NCBI GenBank assembly: GCA_018711265.1
Contig: DVIM01000046.1
Coordinates: 1 to 8,814 of the forward strand
Length of the DNA stretch: 8,814 nt
DNA from: Spyradocola merdavium
GTDB lineage: Bacteria > Bacillota > Clostridia > Christensenellales > UBA1750
Direction of reading: 5' to 3'
Both the position numbers and the translations under genes were made by a program. Shown piece after piece: positions 1 through 5,206 of this stretch (the first letter of the stretch is position 1; the number at the start of each line of letters is the position of its first letter). The notes beneath the pieces are model-generated. The model ran no database searches and had not been told where the DNA came from. It saw only the letters and a list, made by a program, of their open reading frames with translations.

Positions 1-99
1 GGATTTCAGCACCCACCGGAACACATACTCCACCGTGGTGTGGTTAAACCGGTGCTTGAAGTTGTAACTCCAATGAGAAAAAAGGCCACCTTCCAGTGA
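1..99 (+). other. Possible 3' end of an upstream reading frame, unresolved
   Basis: Frame 1 is open from the window edge to a TGA at 97-99, giving 32 residues that end in RKKATFQ. The stop falls inside the first hairpin of the tandem terminator region, so this may be the tail of a gene lying mostly outside the window, or simply non-coding sequence in front of the terminators. Codon use does not show the strong G/C third-position bias of the real genes here. No family was recognised. Confidence 0.2.
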
Positions 100-106
100 C
101 CTTTTT
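79..106. terminator. Imperfect terminator hairpin with A and T flanks
   Basis: A-run, stem GGCCAC (84-89), loop 90-95, stem GTGACC (96-101), then five T. There is one C/A mismatch in the six-pair stem, and the flanking A5/T5 can extend the pairing. The symmetric A/T flanks would allow termination from either side. It lies 11 bp before a stronger hairpin, suggesting a double terminator for a unit that enters from the left. Confidence 0.5.
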
Positions 107-116
107 CGACAGCCTC

Positions 117-143
117 AAAGGACCGCAAAGCGGTCCTTTTTTT
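117..143 (+). terminator. Strong intrinsic terminator
   Basis: Perfect 10-bp stem AAAGGACCGC (117-126) and GCGGTCCTTT (130-139), with an AAA loop and a run of seven T (137-143). It separates the unit entering from the left edge from the glycine-rich gene at 225, which therefore needs its own promoter. Confidence 0.85.
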
Positions 144-168
144 GCGTTCGGGCGGGCGCAAGGCTCCC

Positions 169-188
169 GCGCGGCGCGCGCGCCGCGC
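169..188. repeat. Perfect 20-bp all-G/C palindrome upstream of the glycine-rich gene
   Basis: Bases 169-188 (GCGCGGCGCGCGCGCCGCGC) equal their own reverse complement over all 20 positions. It ends 36 bp before the ATG at 225 and 5 bp before a TAGAAT hexamer (194-199) that could serve as a -10 box, so it would occupy the -35 region of that putative promoter. It could be an operator or a cruciform/hairpin element, or it may simply reflect the low-complexity CG sequence here. Confidence 0.5.
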
Positions 189-224
189 CCGGATAGAATG
201 AAGGCCGGAAAAGGGGGGACGCGG

Positions 225-908
225 ATGGAGGCATTTCTCATGGGCGGCGCGCAGGGCGGCGGAATCGACGCTTCGGCTGCGCCCGCGGCGGCCTACAGCG
301 GCAAGTGGTCGGGCTGGCACGTGGAGGACTACGACGGCGCGGCCTACTGGGAGGCGGTGTTCTACACCTCCGGCACGCTGACGGTGACCGGGACGATCCA
401 GGCCGACGCCTGGGGCATCGGCGGCGGGGGCGGCTGCAACATGGCGCAGGGCGGGGGCAGCGGCTACACGAACATGGCCCTGGGCCTGTCGCTGAGCGGC
501 GCGATCGCCGTGACCATCGGCGAGGGCGGCGCGCACCGCGCCGCGGGCGGCAGCACGAGCCTGGGGTCGCTCTTGACCTGCGCGGGCGGCGGCGGATCGC
601 CCAACTTCTCCAACGGCGGCTCCGGCGGCTCCTCGGGCGGTGCGAACGGCGGGAGCAACGGCGCGGCCGGCTCCGCCGGAACGGGGGACGGCCAGCCGAT
701 CTGCCGGTTCCGCGCGGACTGCAAGGCGGGCGACGCGGGCGACGGCGGCACGGCCAAGCCCAGCGGCGGCGCGGGCGGGGGCGGCTGGCTCCACTGGCGG
801 GCGAACGAGGGGCAGAACGGCTGCGGCTACGGGGGCGGCGGCTCCTTCCACCAGTCGGGCGTCGGGCCGGGCAACCAGGGCGCGCTGGTCCTGCGCGTCG
901 CGATTTAG
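225..908 (+). CDS. Glycine-rich phage-tail/adhesin-like protein
   Basis: The 227-residue product has three parts. Residues 1-50 include an aromatic segment (about 27-47, with three Trp and three Tyr). Next comes GTLTVTG followed by GGGGG (65-70). The body (66-210) is dominated by Gly, Ser and Ala runs. The pieces AVTIGEGG (95-102), STSLGS (110-115) and a closing GALVLRVAI match the pattern of glycine-rich domains in phage tail fibres and receptor-binding tips, some of which fold as packed polyglycine helices. No signal peptide or membrane segment is visible. The ATG at 225 was chosen because an AGGGGGG stretch (212-218) sits 6 bp upstream; the in-frame ATG at 198 has no such site. There is no phage gene next to it, so it is either a prophage remnant or a stand-alone host gene. 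The family assignment rests on composition and motif pattern only. Confidence 0.7.
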   Translation: MEAFLMGGAQGGGIDASAAPAAAYSGKWSGWHVEDYDGAAYWEAVFYTSGTLTVTGTIQADAWGIGGGGGCNMAQGGGSGYTNMALGLSLSGAIAVTIGEGGAHRAAGGSTSLGSLLTCAGGGGSPNFSNGGSGGSSGGANGGSNGAAGSAGTGDGQPICRFRADCKAGDAGDGGTAKPSGGAGGGGWLHWRANEGQNGCGYGGGGSFHQSGVGPGNQGALVLRVAI

Positions 909-911
909 GCG

Positions 912-962
912 CGCAAGCGGTGCGCAGGAGAAGGCTCTCTTGCGCACCGCTTGCGTTTTTTT
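912..962 (+). terminator. Strong terminator of the glycine-rich gene
   Basis: Perfect 15-bp stem CGCAAGCGGTGCGCA (912-926) and its complement (941-955), a 14-nt loop, then seven T (956-962). It begins 3 bp after the stop codon, so the gene is monocistronic. There is no T-run on the other strand, so it is not an obvious terminator for the convergent acetyltransferase. Confidence 0.9.
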
Positions 963-979
963 GGATTCGCCCGCGGCGC

Positions 980-1432
980 TTACAGCCGCTTGGAGAAGGC
1001 GACGTTGTGCTCGCTTTCGGTAAAGCCCAGCTTCTTGTAGAACGCATAGGCCGGGACGTCGTCCTCGGTCAGAAGGAACAGGTATTTGAGGCCCATGCCG
1101 CGGCAGGCCGCCTCGATCTCGCGCACAAAGCGCGCGCCGAGGCCCTGGCCCTGGCACTCCGTGCGGATGCACAGCTCGTCGATGCAATACTCCGTGCCGG
1201 AATACCAATGGCGCACGTGCCCCATGGAGAGGCCGACGAGCGCCTCGTCCGCAAAGAGGCCGAAGGTCAGGGAGTTGCTCTGGCCGGTCAGGTCGTGAAG
1301 GTACAGGCGCAGCTGGTCCGCGTCCGACCAATCGTCCAGCCAGGGCTCCTGGGTGAAGACGCGGCAGAAGAGCTCCGCGGCCGCGGGAAGGTCGCGCTCG
1401 TCCAGCCGGCGGAAGGTGAGGGAATCCTCCAT
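980..1432 (-). CDS. GNAT-family N-acetyltransferase
   Basis: A 150-residue protein of the usual length for a single GNAT domain, which transfers the acetyl group of acetyl-CoA to an amine. The acetyl-CoA pyrophosphate loop is seen as QGQGLG (94-99, the Q/R-x-x-G-x-G motif), preceded by a strand containing YCIDELCI (82-89). Motif B is AYAFYKKLGF (128-137), the typical C-terminal helix with the conserved tyrosine. The substrate cannot be read from the sequence; aminoglycoside-, peptide- or polyamine-modifying relatives all share this architecture. The start is supported by AAGGAGA at 1441-1447 (minus strand), 8 bp ahead of the ATG. The gene lies downstream of tRNA-Ile on the same strand, behind the tRNA terminator. 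A TTGACG lies between, but I see no matching -10, so its promoter is uncertain. Confidence 0.88.
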   Translation of the reverse strand: MEDSLTFRRLDERDLPAAAELFCRVFTQEPWLDDWSDADQLRLYLHDLTGQSNSLTFGLFADEALVGLSMGHVRHWYSGTEYCIDELCIRTECQGQGLGARFVREIEAACRGMGLKYLFLLTEDDVPAYAFYKKLGFTESEHNVAFSKRL

Positions 1433-1482
1433 CGCGTGGTTCTCCTTGGTCTGTGGATTTGCGGCCGAAGCGTCAAATGCAG

Positions 1483-1526
1483 AAAACCTGCAGTTCCATG
1501 CGCGTACAGGAAACTGCAGGTTTTTT
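1483..1526. terminator. Terminator behind tRNA-Ile, likely bidirectional
   Basis: The arms AAAACCTGCAG-TTCC and GGAAACTGCAGGTTTT pair with a single bulged T, and the loop is about 13 nt. The minus-strand product ends in GGTTTT directly after the stem, just beyond the CCA end of the tRNA. On the plus strand the stem is followed by six T. It separates the tRNA gene from the acetyltransferase on the same strand. Confidence 0.7.
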
Positions 1527-1527
1527 C

Positions 1528-1604
1528 TGGTGGGTCGCAGTAGACTCGAACTACCGACCTCACGCTTATCAGGCGTGTGCTCTAACCAACTGAGCTAGCG
1601 ACCC
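1528..1604 (-). tRNA. tRNA-Ile (anticodon GAT)
   Basis: A complete 77-nt cloverleaf on the minus strand. The acceptor pairs GGGTCGC with GCGACCC, the D arm is GCTC/GAGC, the anticodon stem is CACGC/GCGTG around the loop CTGATAA, and the T arm contains TTCGAGT. The CCA end is encoded (1528-1530). The anticodon GAT reads ATC/ATT isoleucine codons. This tRNA is often found in the 16S-23S spacer, but here it is a solitary gene with its own promoter and terminator. Confidence 0.96.
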
Positions 1605-1628
1605 ATTCCGGCGCTCAACGCGGTATTT

Positions 1629-1657
1629 ACTATAGCACCATCGTGGGTCGTTGTCAA
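1629..1657 (-). promoter_or_regulatory. Sigma-A promoter of tRNA-Ile
   Basis: Read on the minus strand: TTGACA (1657-1652, a full consensus -35), a 17-bp spacer, and TATAGT (1634-1629, five of six -10 bases). Transcription would begin about 20 bp before the mature tRNA 5' end at 1604. Confidence 0.88.
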
Positions 1658-1659
1658 GA

Positions 1660-1684
1660 AAAACCGTCGAAAAATTGCGGTTTT
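1660..1684 (-). terminator. Weak terminator of the oxidoreductase operon, overlapping its stop codon
   Basis: On the minus strand AAAACCG pairs with CGGTTTT across an 11-nt loop, and the stem runs into a row of five T (1663-1659). The stem contains only three G-C pairs. It overlaps the TAA at 1685-1683 and abuts the -35 box of tRNA-Ile, so gene end, terminator and next promoter are packed without spare sequence. Confidence 0.4.
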
Positions 1685-2660
1685 ACTGTGCGTCCGCGGG
1701 GAAGACGATGCCCATCTGGCGGCGCGCCTCGTCCATGACCATGGCGGTCTCCAGCGTCGCGCGGCTGTAGCTCTCGGCGGAAGCGGGGTCGAGCGCCATG
1801 CGCTGGAAGGCCTCGATCTCGTAGCGCATGGGCGCGGACTCCGGCTGGTCGAACAGCGTCCGCTCCTGCTCGCCGCGGGGGCGCAGGGAGAGGAACTGCG
1901 GCTCGCTGATGCGGTCCACCAGCAGGCTGCCGCCCTCGCCCTGGATCTCGCTGGGCAGCGCGCCGTCCGCGATCTTGGAGTAGAGCAGGTCCGCCTGGAA
2001 CTCGCCGTAGCCGAGCAGGATGCTGCCCGCGCCGTCCACGCCGCCGGCGAGCTTGACCGCCGTGCCCTGGATGGTCCGCGGCAGGCCGAAGAGCTTGACC
2101 ACCGGGTAGACGCAGTACACGCCGATGTCCATCAGCGCGCCGTTGGAGAGCTTGGGGTCGAACGCGTTGAGCACGATGCCCTGCTTGAACTTGTCGTAGC
2201 GGGAGGAATACTGGCAGTAGGAGGCCGTGATCCGGCGCAGGCGGCCGATCAGCGGCAGGCTGCGCGAAAGCGCCGCGAACCCCGGCAGGAAGGCGGACTT
2301 CATCGCCTCCAGCAGCAGGACGTTGTGCGCCCGGGCGCAGGCCTGCATCCTGCGCACCTCGGCGGCGTTGCTGGCCATGGGCTTTTCGCACAGGACGTGC
2401 TTTCCCGCCGAGAGCATGGCCAGCGCCTGGGCGCAGTGCGCGTAGTTGGGGCTGGCGATGTAGACGGCCTCGACCTTGCGGCAGGCGGCCAGGTCCGCCA
2501 GGTTGTCAAAGCTCCGCTGCGCGCCGTGCTCGGCGGCAAAGGCCTGGCCCCGCTCCTTGCTGCGGCTGTAGACCGCGTACAGCGAGAAGCCCGGCACCTG
2601 GCTGCCGGCGGAGATGAACTTTTCGACGATGGCGCCTGTGCCGATGACGGCAAAACGCAT
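1683..2660 (-). CDS. Gfo/Idh/MocA-family NAD(P)-dependent oxidoreductase
   Basis: A 325-residue cytoplasmic dehydrogenase of family-typical length. The N-terminal Rossmann fold opens with FAVIGTGAI (3-11), the dinucleotide-binding glycine motif. ASPNYAH (69-75) and CEKPMA (91-96, with the conserved Lys93) are family hallmarks; that lysine normally takes part in catalysis. The C-terminal domain carries GALMDIGVY (174-182) with Asp178, but Tyr182 stands where many members carry the histidine of D-I-G-x-H. Members oxidise or reduce sugars, inositols, pyrroline/imine or dihydrodiol substrates, and the substrate here is unknown. The ATG at 2660 has GAGGAGGG 7 bp upstream and begins the Rossmann motif immediately. 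The frame stays open further upstream, but that part overlaps the preceding gene and is spurious. It is the second gene of an operon, 41 bp after the amidotransferase stop. Confidence 0.9.
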   Translation of the reverse strand: MRFAVIGTGAIVEKFISAGSQVPGFSLYAVYSRSKERGQAFAAEHGAQRSFDNLADLAACRKVEAVYIASPNYAHCAQALAMLSAGKHVLCEKPMASNAAEVRRMQACARAHNVLLLEAMKSAFLPGFAALSRSLPLIGRLRRITASYCQYSSRYDKFKQGIVLNAFDPKLSNGALMDIGVYCVYPVVKLFGLPRTIQGTAVKLAGGVDGAGSILLGYGEFQADLLYSKIADGALPSEIQGEGGSLLVDRISEPQFLSLRPRGEQERTLFDQPESAPMRYEIEAFQRMALDPASAESYSRATLETAMVMDEARRQMGIVFPADAQ

Positions 2661-2701
2661 GGACAATCCCTCCTCGATGCAAATGGATCCCGCGCGGCAT
2701 C

Positions 2702-3382
2702 TCAGCCCCGGCAGGCCCCGATGAACCAGTCCCAGATGGGCATCATGCCCTCGTCGAGCAGGCGCTCGGGGTGCCACTGCGTGGCCAGGACCGTGTCGCC
2801 GGCCGAATAGGCCTCGATCACGCCGTCCGGGCTCGTGGCCGCCAGCGCAAAGCACGGCGCGAGCGATTCGACGGCCTGGTGGTGGGTCGAATTGACGCGC
2901 AGCGTGTCCGCCCCGCCGAAGATGCGGTGCAGCAGCGTGCCGGGAACGACGCGCACCTCGTGCCGCGTCTCCTTGTTCTGGTGGGCGATGGTGACCTCGG
3001 GCCGGTCGAAGATGTGCTGGCAGTGCGTGCCGCCCAGGGCGACGTTGAGCACCTGCTCCCCGCGGCAGACGGCCAGGATCGGCTTTCCCGCCGCGAAAAA
3101 GGCGCGCGCCAGGGCGATCTCCGTGCGGTCGCGGTCCAGGGGAACGGGCTCGGCCTTCTCGTGCGCGGGGCAGCCCAGCGTCTCGGGGCAAAGGTCCCCG
3201 CCGCCGGTGAGCAAAAGGCCGTCGAACCGCTGCAGGACGAAGTCCACGTCCTCCTTGTCCAGGGTGCGGCAGACGTACAGCGGCCGGCCGCCCGCGCGCT
3301 CCACCGCGTTGCAGTAGTTGACGCCCGGCGGGAACTCGTCGCCATAGATCAGGGAGGCAATGGCAATCAGGGGCTTATTCAT
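2702..3382 (-). CDS. Peptidase C26 / gamma-glutamyl-GABA hydrolase-type class I glutamine amidotransferase
   Basis: A 226-residue single-domain protein related to PuuD-type gamma-glutamyl-gamma-aminobutyrate hydrolases, which cleave gamma-glutamyl bonds in the cytoplasm. The catalytic set is complete. The nucleophile is Cys106 in AVCRGEQ (104-110), and His204 and Glu206 lie in TQWHPE (201-206). Other family marks are LLLTGGGDLCP (56-66) and NSTHHQAV (164-171). The start has AAAGAGG 9 bp upstream and a near-consensus promoter further up. The gene is followed at 41 bp by the Gfo/Idh/MocA oxidoreductase, so the two products may act on the same metabolite, for example a gamma-glutamylated amine, but that is inference. 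A folate-type gamma-glutamyl hydrolase or an amidotransferase of another pathway is a less likely alternative. Confidence 0.88.
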   Translation of the reverse strand: MNKPLIAIASLIYGDEFPPGVNYCNAVERAGGRPLYVCRTLDKEDVDFVLQRFDGLLLTGGGDLCPETLGCPAHEKAEPVPLDRDRTEIALARAFFAAGKPILAVCRGEQVLNVALGGTHCQHIFDRPEVTIAHQNKETRHEVRVVPGTLLHRIFGGADTLRVNSTHHQAVESLAPCFALAATSPDGVIEAYSAGDTVLATQWHPERLLDEGMMPIWDWFIGACRG

Positions 3383-3417
3383 GGCAGAAGACCTCTTTCC
3401 TGTGTCTCATCCGCCCT

Positions 3418-3446
3418 ATTGTACAGGAAGTCGGGCGGCGTTGCAA
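3418..3446 (-). promoter_or_regulatory. Promoter of the amidotransferase-oxidoreductase operon
   Basis: On the minus strand: TTGCAA (3446-3441), a 17-bp spacer, and TACAAT (3423-3418). The -10 matches five of six consensus bases and the -35 four of six. It lies 35 bp ahead of the ATG at 3382. Confidence 0.75.
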
Positions 3447-3522
3447 GCGCAGGTTTTTTGTGAGAAAACTGTTTCAAATTTGCAAGAAATCCCCCAAAGA
3501 TGCAAATTGGAAACGACAACCA

Positions 3523-3551
3523 TTGCTTTCGTGTGGATTCGGTGATAGCAT
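3523..3551 (+). promoter_or_regulatory. Candidate promoter of the CAP-domain gene
   Basis: TTGCTT (3523-3528), a 17-bp spacer and TAGCAT (3546-3551), each matching four of six consensus bases. A start point near 3558 would leave a short leader before the ribosome binding site at 3565-3572. The segment between this and the divergent operon promoter (3447-3522) is A/T-rich and could hold regulator sites; none was identified. Confidence 0.45.
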
Positions 3552-3581
3552 GGAGAAAAATTGAAAGGGAGGTTGAACCAA

Positions 3582-4265
3582 ATGTTCAAAATTGCAGCAA
3601 TCCTGACATCCGCAGCCATGCTGTGCACCGGCACGCTTTTGGCCGCGGCGCCGGAGGCGAGCGCCGCCTGCATGGAACCGGCGCAGGCTGCGCAGCGGTG
3701 CACGGTGCAGTGGCACGCATATATCCGCATTTGCGGCGATTGGTGGGAGATCCCCCTGCAGCCCGGGGAGGAGCTGCCCGCGCAGCCGCCGGAGGAGGTG
3801 GAGCCGCCCGCGGAAGAGGCCCCGCCGCAGGAGACCCCGCCGGCCCAGGAGGAACCGGATGAGGACGCGCCCGAGGAGAGCGGCGGCGTGCAGGAAGCGG
3901 CTGAGGCGGTCGCCTCCCTCGTCAATGCGGCGCGGCAGGACGCGGGCCTTTCCGAGCTGGAGCTGGACGCGGACCTGTGCGCGGCGGCGCAGGCGCGCGC
4001 CCAGGAGATCGCCCAGAGCTTCTCGCACACGCGGCCGGATGGGTCGAGCTGCTTTACGATCCTGGAGGAGCTCGGCATCTCCTACCGCGCGGCGGGGGAG
4101 AACATCGCCATGGGCCAGCGCACGCCGGAGGAGGTCATGGACGGCTGGATGAACTCCAGCGGCCACCGGGCGAACATCCTGAACGGGACGTTCACCTCGA
4201 TCGGCGTGGGGTACTACGTGGACGGGGCCGGCGCGGCCCACTGGGTACAGATCTTCCGGGCCTGA
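3582..4265 (+). CDS. Secreted CAP/SCP-domain protein (YkwD-like)
   Basis: A 227-residue exported protein. Residues 1-28 form a signal peptide: Lys3, a hydrophobic core from 4 to 23, and a likely cut after ASA (26-28). A short segment with three cysteines (30, 40, 51) and a Trp pair (54-55) follows. A Pro/Glu-rich linker (60-100) and the C-terminal CAP domain (105-227) come next. The CAP signatures are FSHTRPDG (147-154, His149), AGENIAMG (171-178, Glu173) and SGHRANILN (193-201, His195), which supply the cavity histidines and glutamate of this superfamily. The role of bacterial CAP proteins is poorly known; wall or lipid binding is suggested for some. The ATG at 3582 has AAGGGAGG 9 bp upstream; a TTG seven codons earlier lies before the ribosome site and is not the start. 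It is monocistronic and divergent from the amidotransferase operon. Confidence 0.88.
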   Translation: MFKIAAILTSAAMLCTGTLLAAAPEASAACMEPAQAAQRCTVQWHAYIRICGDWWEIPLQPGEELPAQPPEEVEPPAEEAPPQETPPAQEEPDEDAPEESGGVQEAAEAVASLVNAARQDAGLSELELDADLCAAAQARAQEIAQSFSHTRPDGSSCFTILEELGISYRAAGENIAMGQRTPEEVMDGWMNSSGHRANILNGTFTSIGVGYYVDGAGAAHWVQIFRA

Positions 4266-4317
4266 CCCCGATCCGGCCGGGCTTCACAGAAACCTAACAC
4301 ACAGCCGCGGCGGAATC

Positions 4318-4326
4318 TGGTATACT
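4318..4326 (+). promoter_or_regulatory. Extended -10 promoter of the queT leader
   Basis: TGGTATACT gives an extended -10 (TG-n-TATACT, five of six bases in the hexamer). No good -35 is present 17 bp upstream (CACACA), which is tolerable with an extended -10. Initiation near 4333 would put the riboswitch aptamer at the very start of the transcript. Confidence 0.65.
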
Positions 4327-4344
4327 CGGTTTCGACAACGCAAT

Positions 4345-4385
4345 AGACGGTTCGTGACCATCCCGTCGTGAAAAAAAACTACGGA
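4345..4385 (+). promoter_or_regulatory. preQ1-I riboswitch aptamer
   Basis: The aptamer binds the queuosine precursor 7-aminomethyl-7-deazaguanine. Stem P1 is GACGG (4346-4350) with CCGTC (4363-4367). The loop starts with the conserved TTC (4351-4353). An A-rich tail (eight A, 4371-4378) runs into CTACGG (4379-4384), whose TACG can pair with CGTG (4353-4356) in the loop to make the H-type pseudoknot (C-G, G-C, U-A, G-U). This matches the known GG-UUC-stem-A-rich-ACUA arrangement of class I. The next gene is queT, a known target of this riboswitch class, which strongly supports the call. High preQ1 should lower queT expression. Confidence 0.88.
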
Positions 4386-4447
4386 CTGCACCGCCATGCG
4401 CGCTCTGCTCCTGCAGGGTGCGCAGGCGTTTTGTCGTGCGCGCGGTG

Positions 4448-4484
4448 AAAAGAGAGGGGAGCGGTTCATGCTCCCCTCTCTTTT
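4448..4484 (+). terminator. Attenuator-like hairpin in the queT leader
   Basis: Perfect 15-bp stem AAAAGAGAGGGGAGC (4448-4462) with its complement (4470-4484), a 7-nt loop, and only a four-T end (4481-4484) followed by GCGC. It lies between the aptamer and queT, so it is the natural expression platform, or a leaky terminator. Upstream, 4389-4403 can pair with 4436-4447 (12 pairs with a 3-nt bulge), and 4386-4392 can instead pair with 4417-4425; these two folds exclude each other. How ligand binding would choose between them is not evident from the sequence. Confidence 0.6.
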
Positions 4485-4532
4485 GCGCTGGAAAAAAGAA
4501 CGGCAGACCGCCGAAGGAAAAGGAGTTTTTTT

Positions 4533-5018
4533 ATGACGCAAGAGAGAAAGGCGCTGCGCCGGCTGGTGCGCGGCGCGCTGATCGCCGCCATCTACGCCGT
4601 GCTGTGCGCGGCGCTGGCGCCCATTTCCTATGGAGAGGTGCAGTTCCGCATCAGCGAGGCGCTGACGATTCTGCCCCTGCTCATGCCGGAGGCCGTCCCG
4701 GGGCTGTTCGTCGGGTGCCTGATCGCCAACCTGATCGGCGGGGCGGGCATTCTGGACATCGTCTTCGGGTCGCTGGCGACGCTGATCGCGGGGCTTTTGA
4801 CGTATGCGATGCGCAAGCTGCCGGCCTGGGCGGCGCTGCTGCCGGTGGTGGTGGTCAACGGCCTTGTCGTGGGCTGGGTGCTGAACGCGGCCTACGGAAC
4901 GCCGCTGCTGCTGGGGATGGGGTTGGTTGCGCTGGGCCAGGCGGTGGTCTGCTACGTGCTGGGGCTGCCGCTGCTGGCGCTGCTGCGCCGCCGCCTGCCG
5001 GAGAAGCTGCTGCACTAA
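4533..5018 (+). CDS. queT: Queuosine precursor ECF transporter substrate-binding protein QueT
   Basis: A 161-residue integral membrane protein of the QueT family, the substrate-specific S component of an energy-coupling factor importer for a queuosine precursor. It has about five or six hydrophobic segments (roughly 13-31, 43-66, 72-92, 98-118, 124-150). Family-typical stretches are ISYGEVQFRISEALTILPLL (31-50) and GGAGILDIVFGSLATLIAG (69-87), followed by VVVNGLVVG (106-114). The basic N-terminus should stay in the cytosol. The ATG is preceded by AAGGAG (4520-4525) with a spacer of seven T. The shared EcfA/EcfT modules are not in the window, as is usual for group II ECF systems. The preQ1-I riboswitch in the leader independently supports both the function and its regulation by product. 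Confidence 0.93.
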   Translation: MTQERKALRRLVRGALIAAIYAVLCAALAPISYGEVQFRISEALTILPLLMPEAVPGLFVGCLIANLIGGAGILDIVFGSLATLIAGLLTYAMRKLPAWAALLPVVVVNGLVVGWVLNAAYGTPLLLGMGLVALGQAVVCYVLGLPLLALLRRRLPEKLLH

Positions 5019-5077
5019 GCCGCGCCCCCTTTTTGGGGAGGAGGGGCCAAAGCGCCCCGTTTTCGGTGCGGCGCGGC
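5019..5077 (+). terminator. GC-rich hairpin region after queT, possible weak terminator
   Basis: GCCGCGCC (5019-5026, directly after the stop) can pair with GGCGCGGC (5070-5077). Inside it, GGGGC (5043-5047) pairs with GCCCC (5054-5058) and is followed by GTTTTC, the nearest thing to a terminator. No long T-run is present, so termination efficiency is doubtful. Confidence 0.35.
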
Positions 5078-5149
5078 CCCGACTGCCCTCCATTTTTCCC
5101 TAAATTCAAGGAAAAAACGCGCGACAGCCCTTCCTTTTTGCGCGAAGAT

Positions 5150-5176
5150 GTTCTATACTGAAAGAGAGTGTAGAAC
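5150..5176 (+). promoter_or_regulatory. Promoter -10 box with overlapping inverted-repeat operator candidate
   Basis: TATACT (5154-5159) is a five-of-six -10 box; the best -35 at 17 bp is a poor TTCCTT (5131-5136). The half-sites GTTCTATAC (5150-5158) and GTGTAGAAC (5168-5176) are inverted repeats agreeing at 8 of 9 bases, with centres 18 bp apart. The left half covers the -10 box and the right half lies near the expected start point, the geometry of a repressor site. It immediately precedes the WYL regulator, so autoregulation is a reasonable inference. Confidence 0.55.
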
Positions 5177-5206
5177 CGTGCAAATGGGACGAGGAGGTGT
5201 GCGCAC

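Noticed and set aside
6..1331. Very long minus-strand open frame (441 codons) across the glycine-rich and acetyltransferase genes
   Set aside because: Arg/Ala/Pro-rich translation with no family features; it runs antisense to one real gene and out of frame with another, an effect of high-GC codon bias.
305..1543. Plus-strand 412-codon frame
   Set aside because: Out-of-frame reading of the glycine-rich gene that continues through its terminator and antisense to the acetyltransferase.
1683..3191. Longer start for the oxidoreductase giving 502 residues
   Set aside because: The added part overlaps the amidotransferase gene in another frame and is not protein-like; the Rossmann motif begins at the ATG at 2660 with an excellent ribosome site.
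4418..5161. Plus-strand 247-codon frame over queT
   Set aside because: Frame-shifted reading of queT and the attenuator hairpin; the queT frame has membrane-protein character and the ribosome site.
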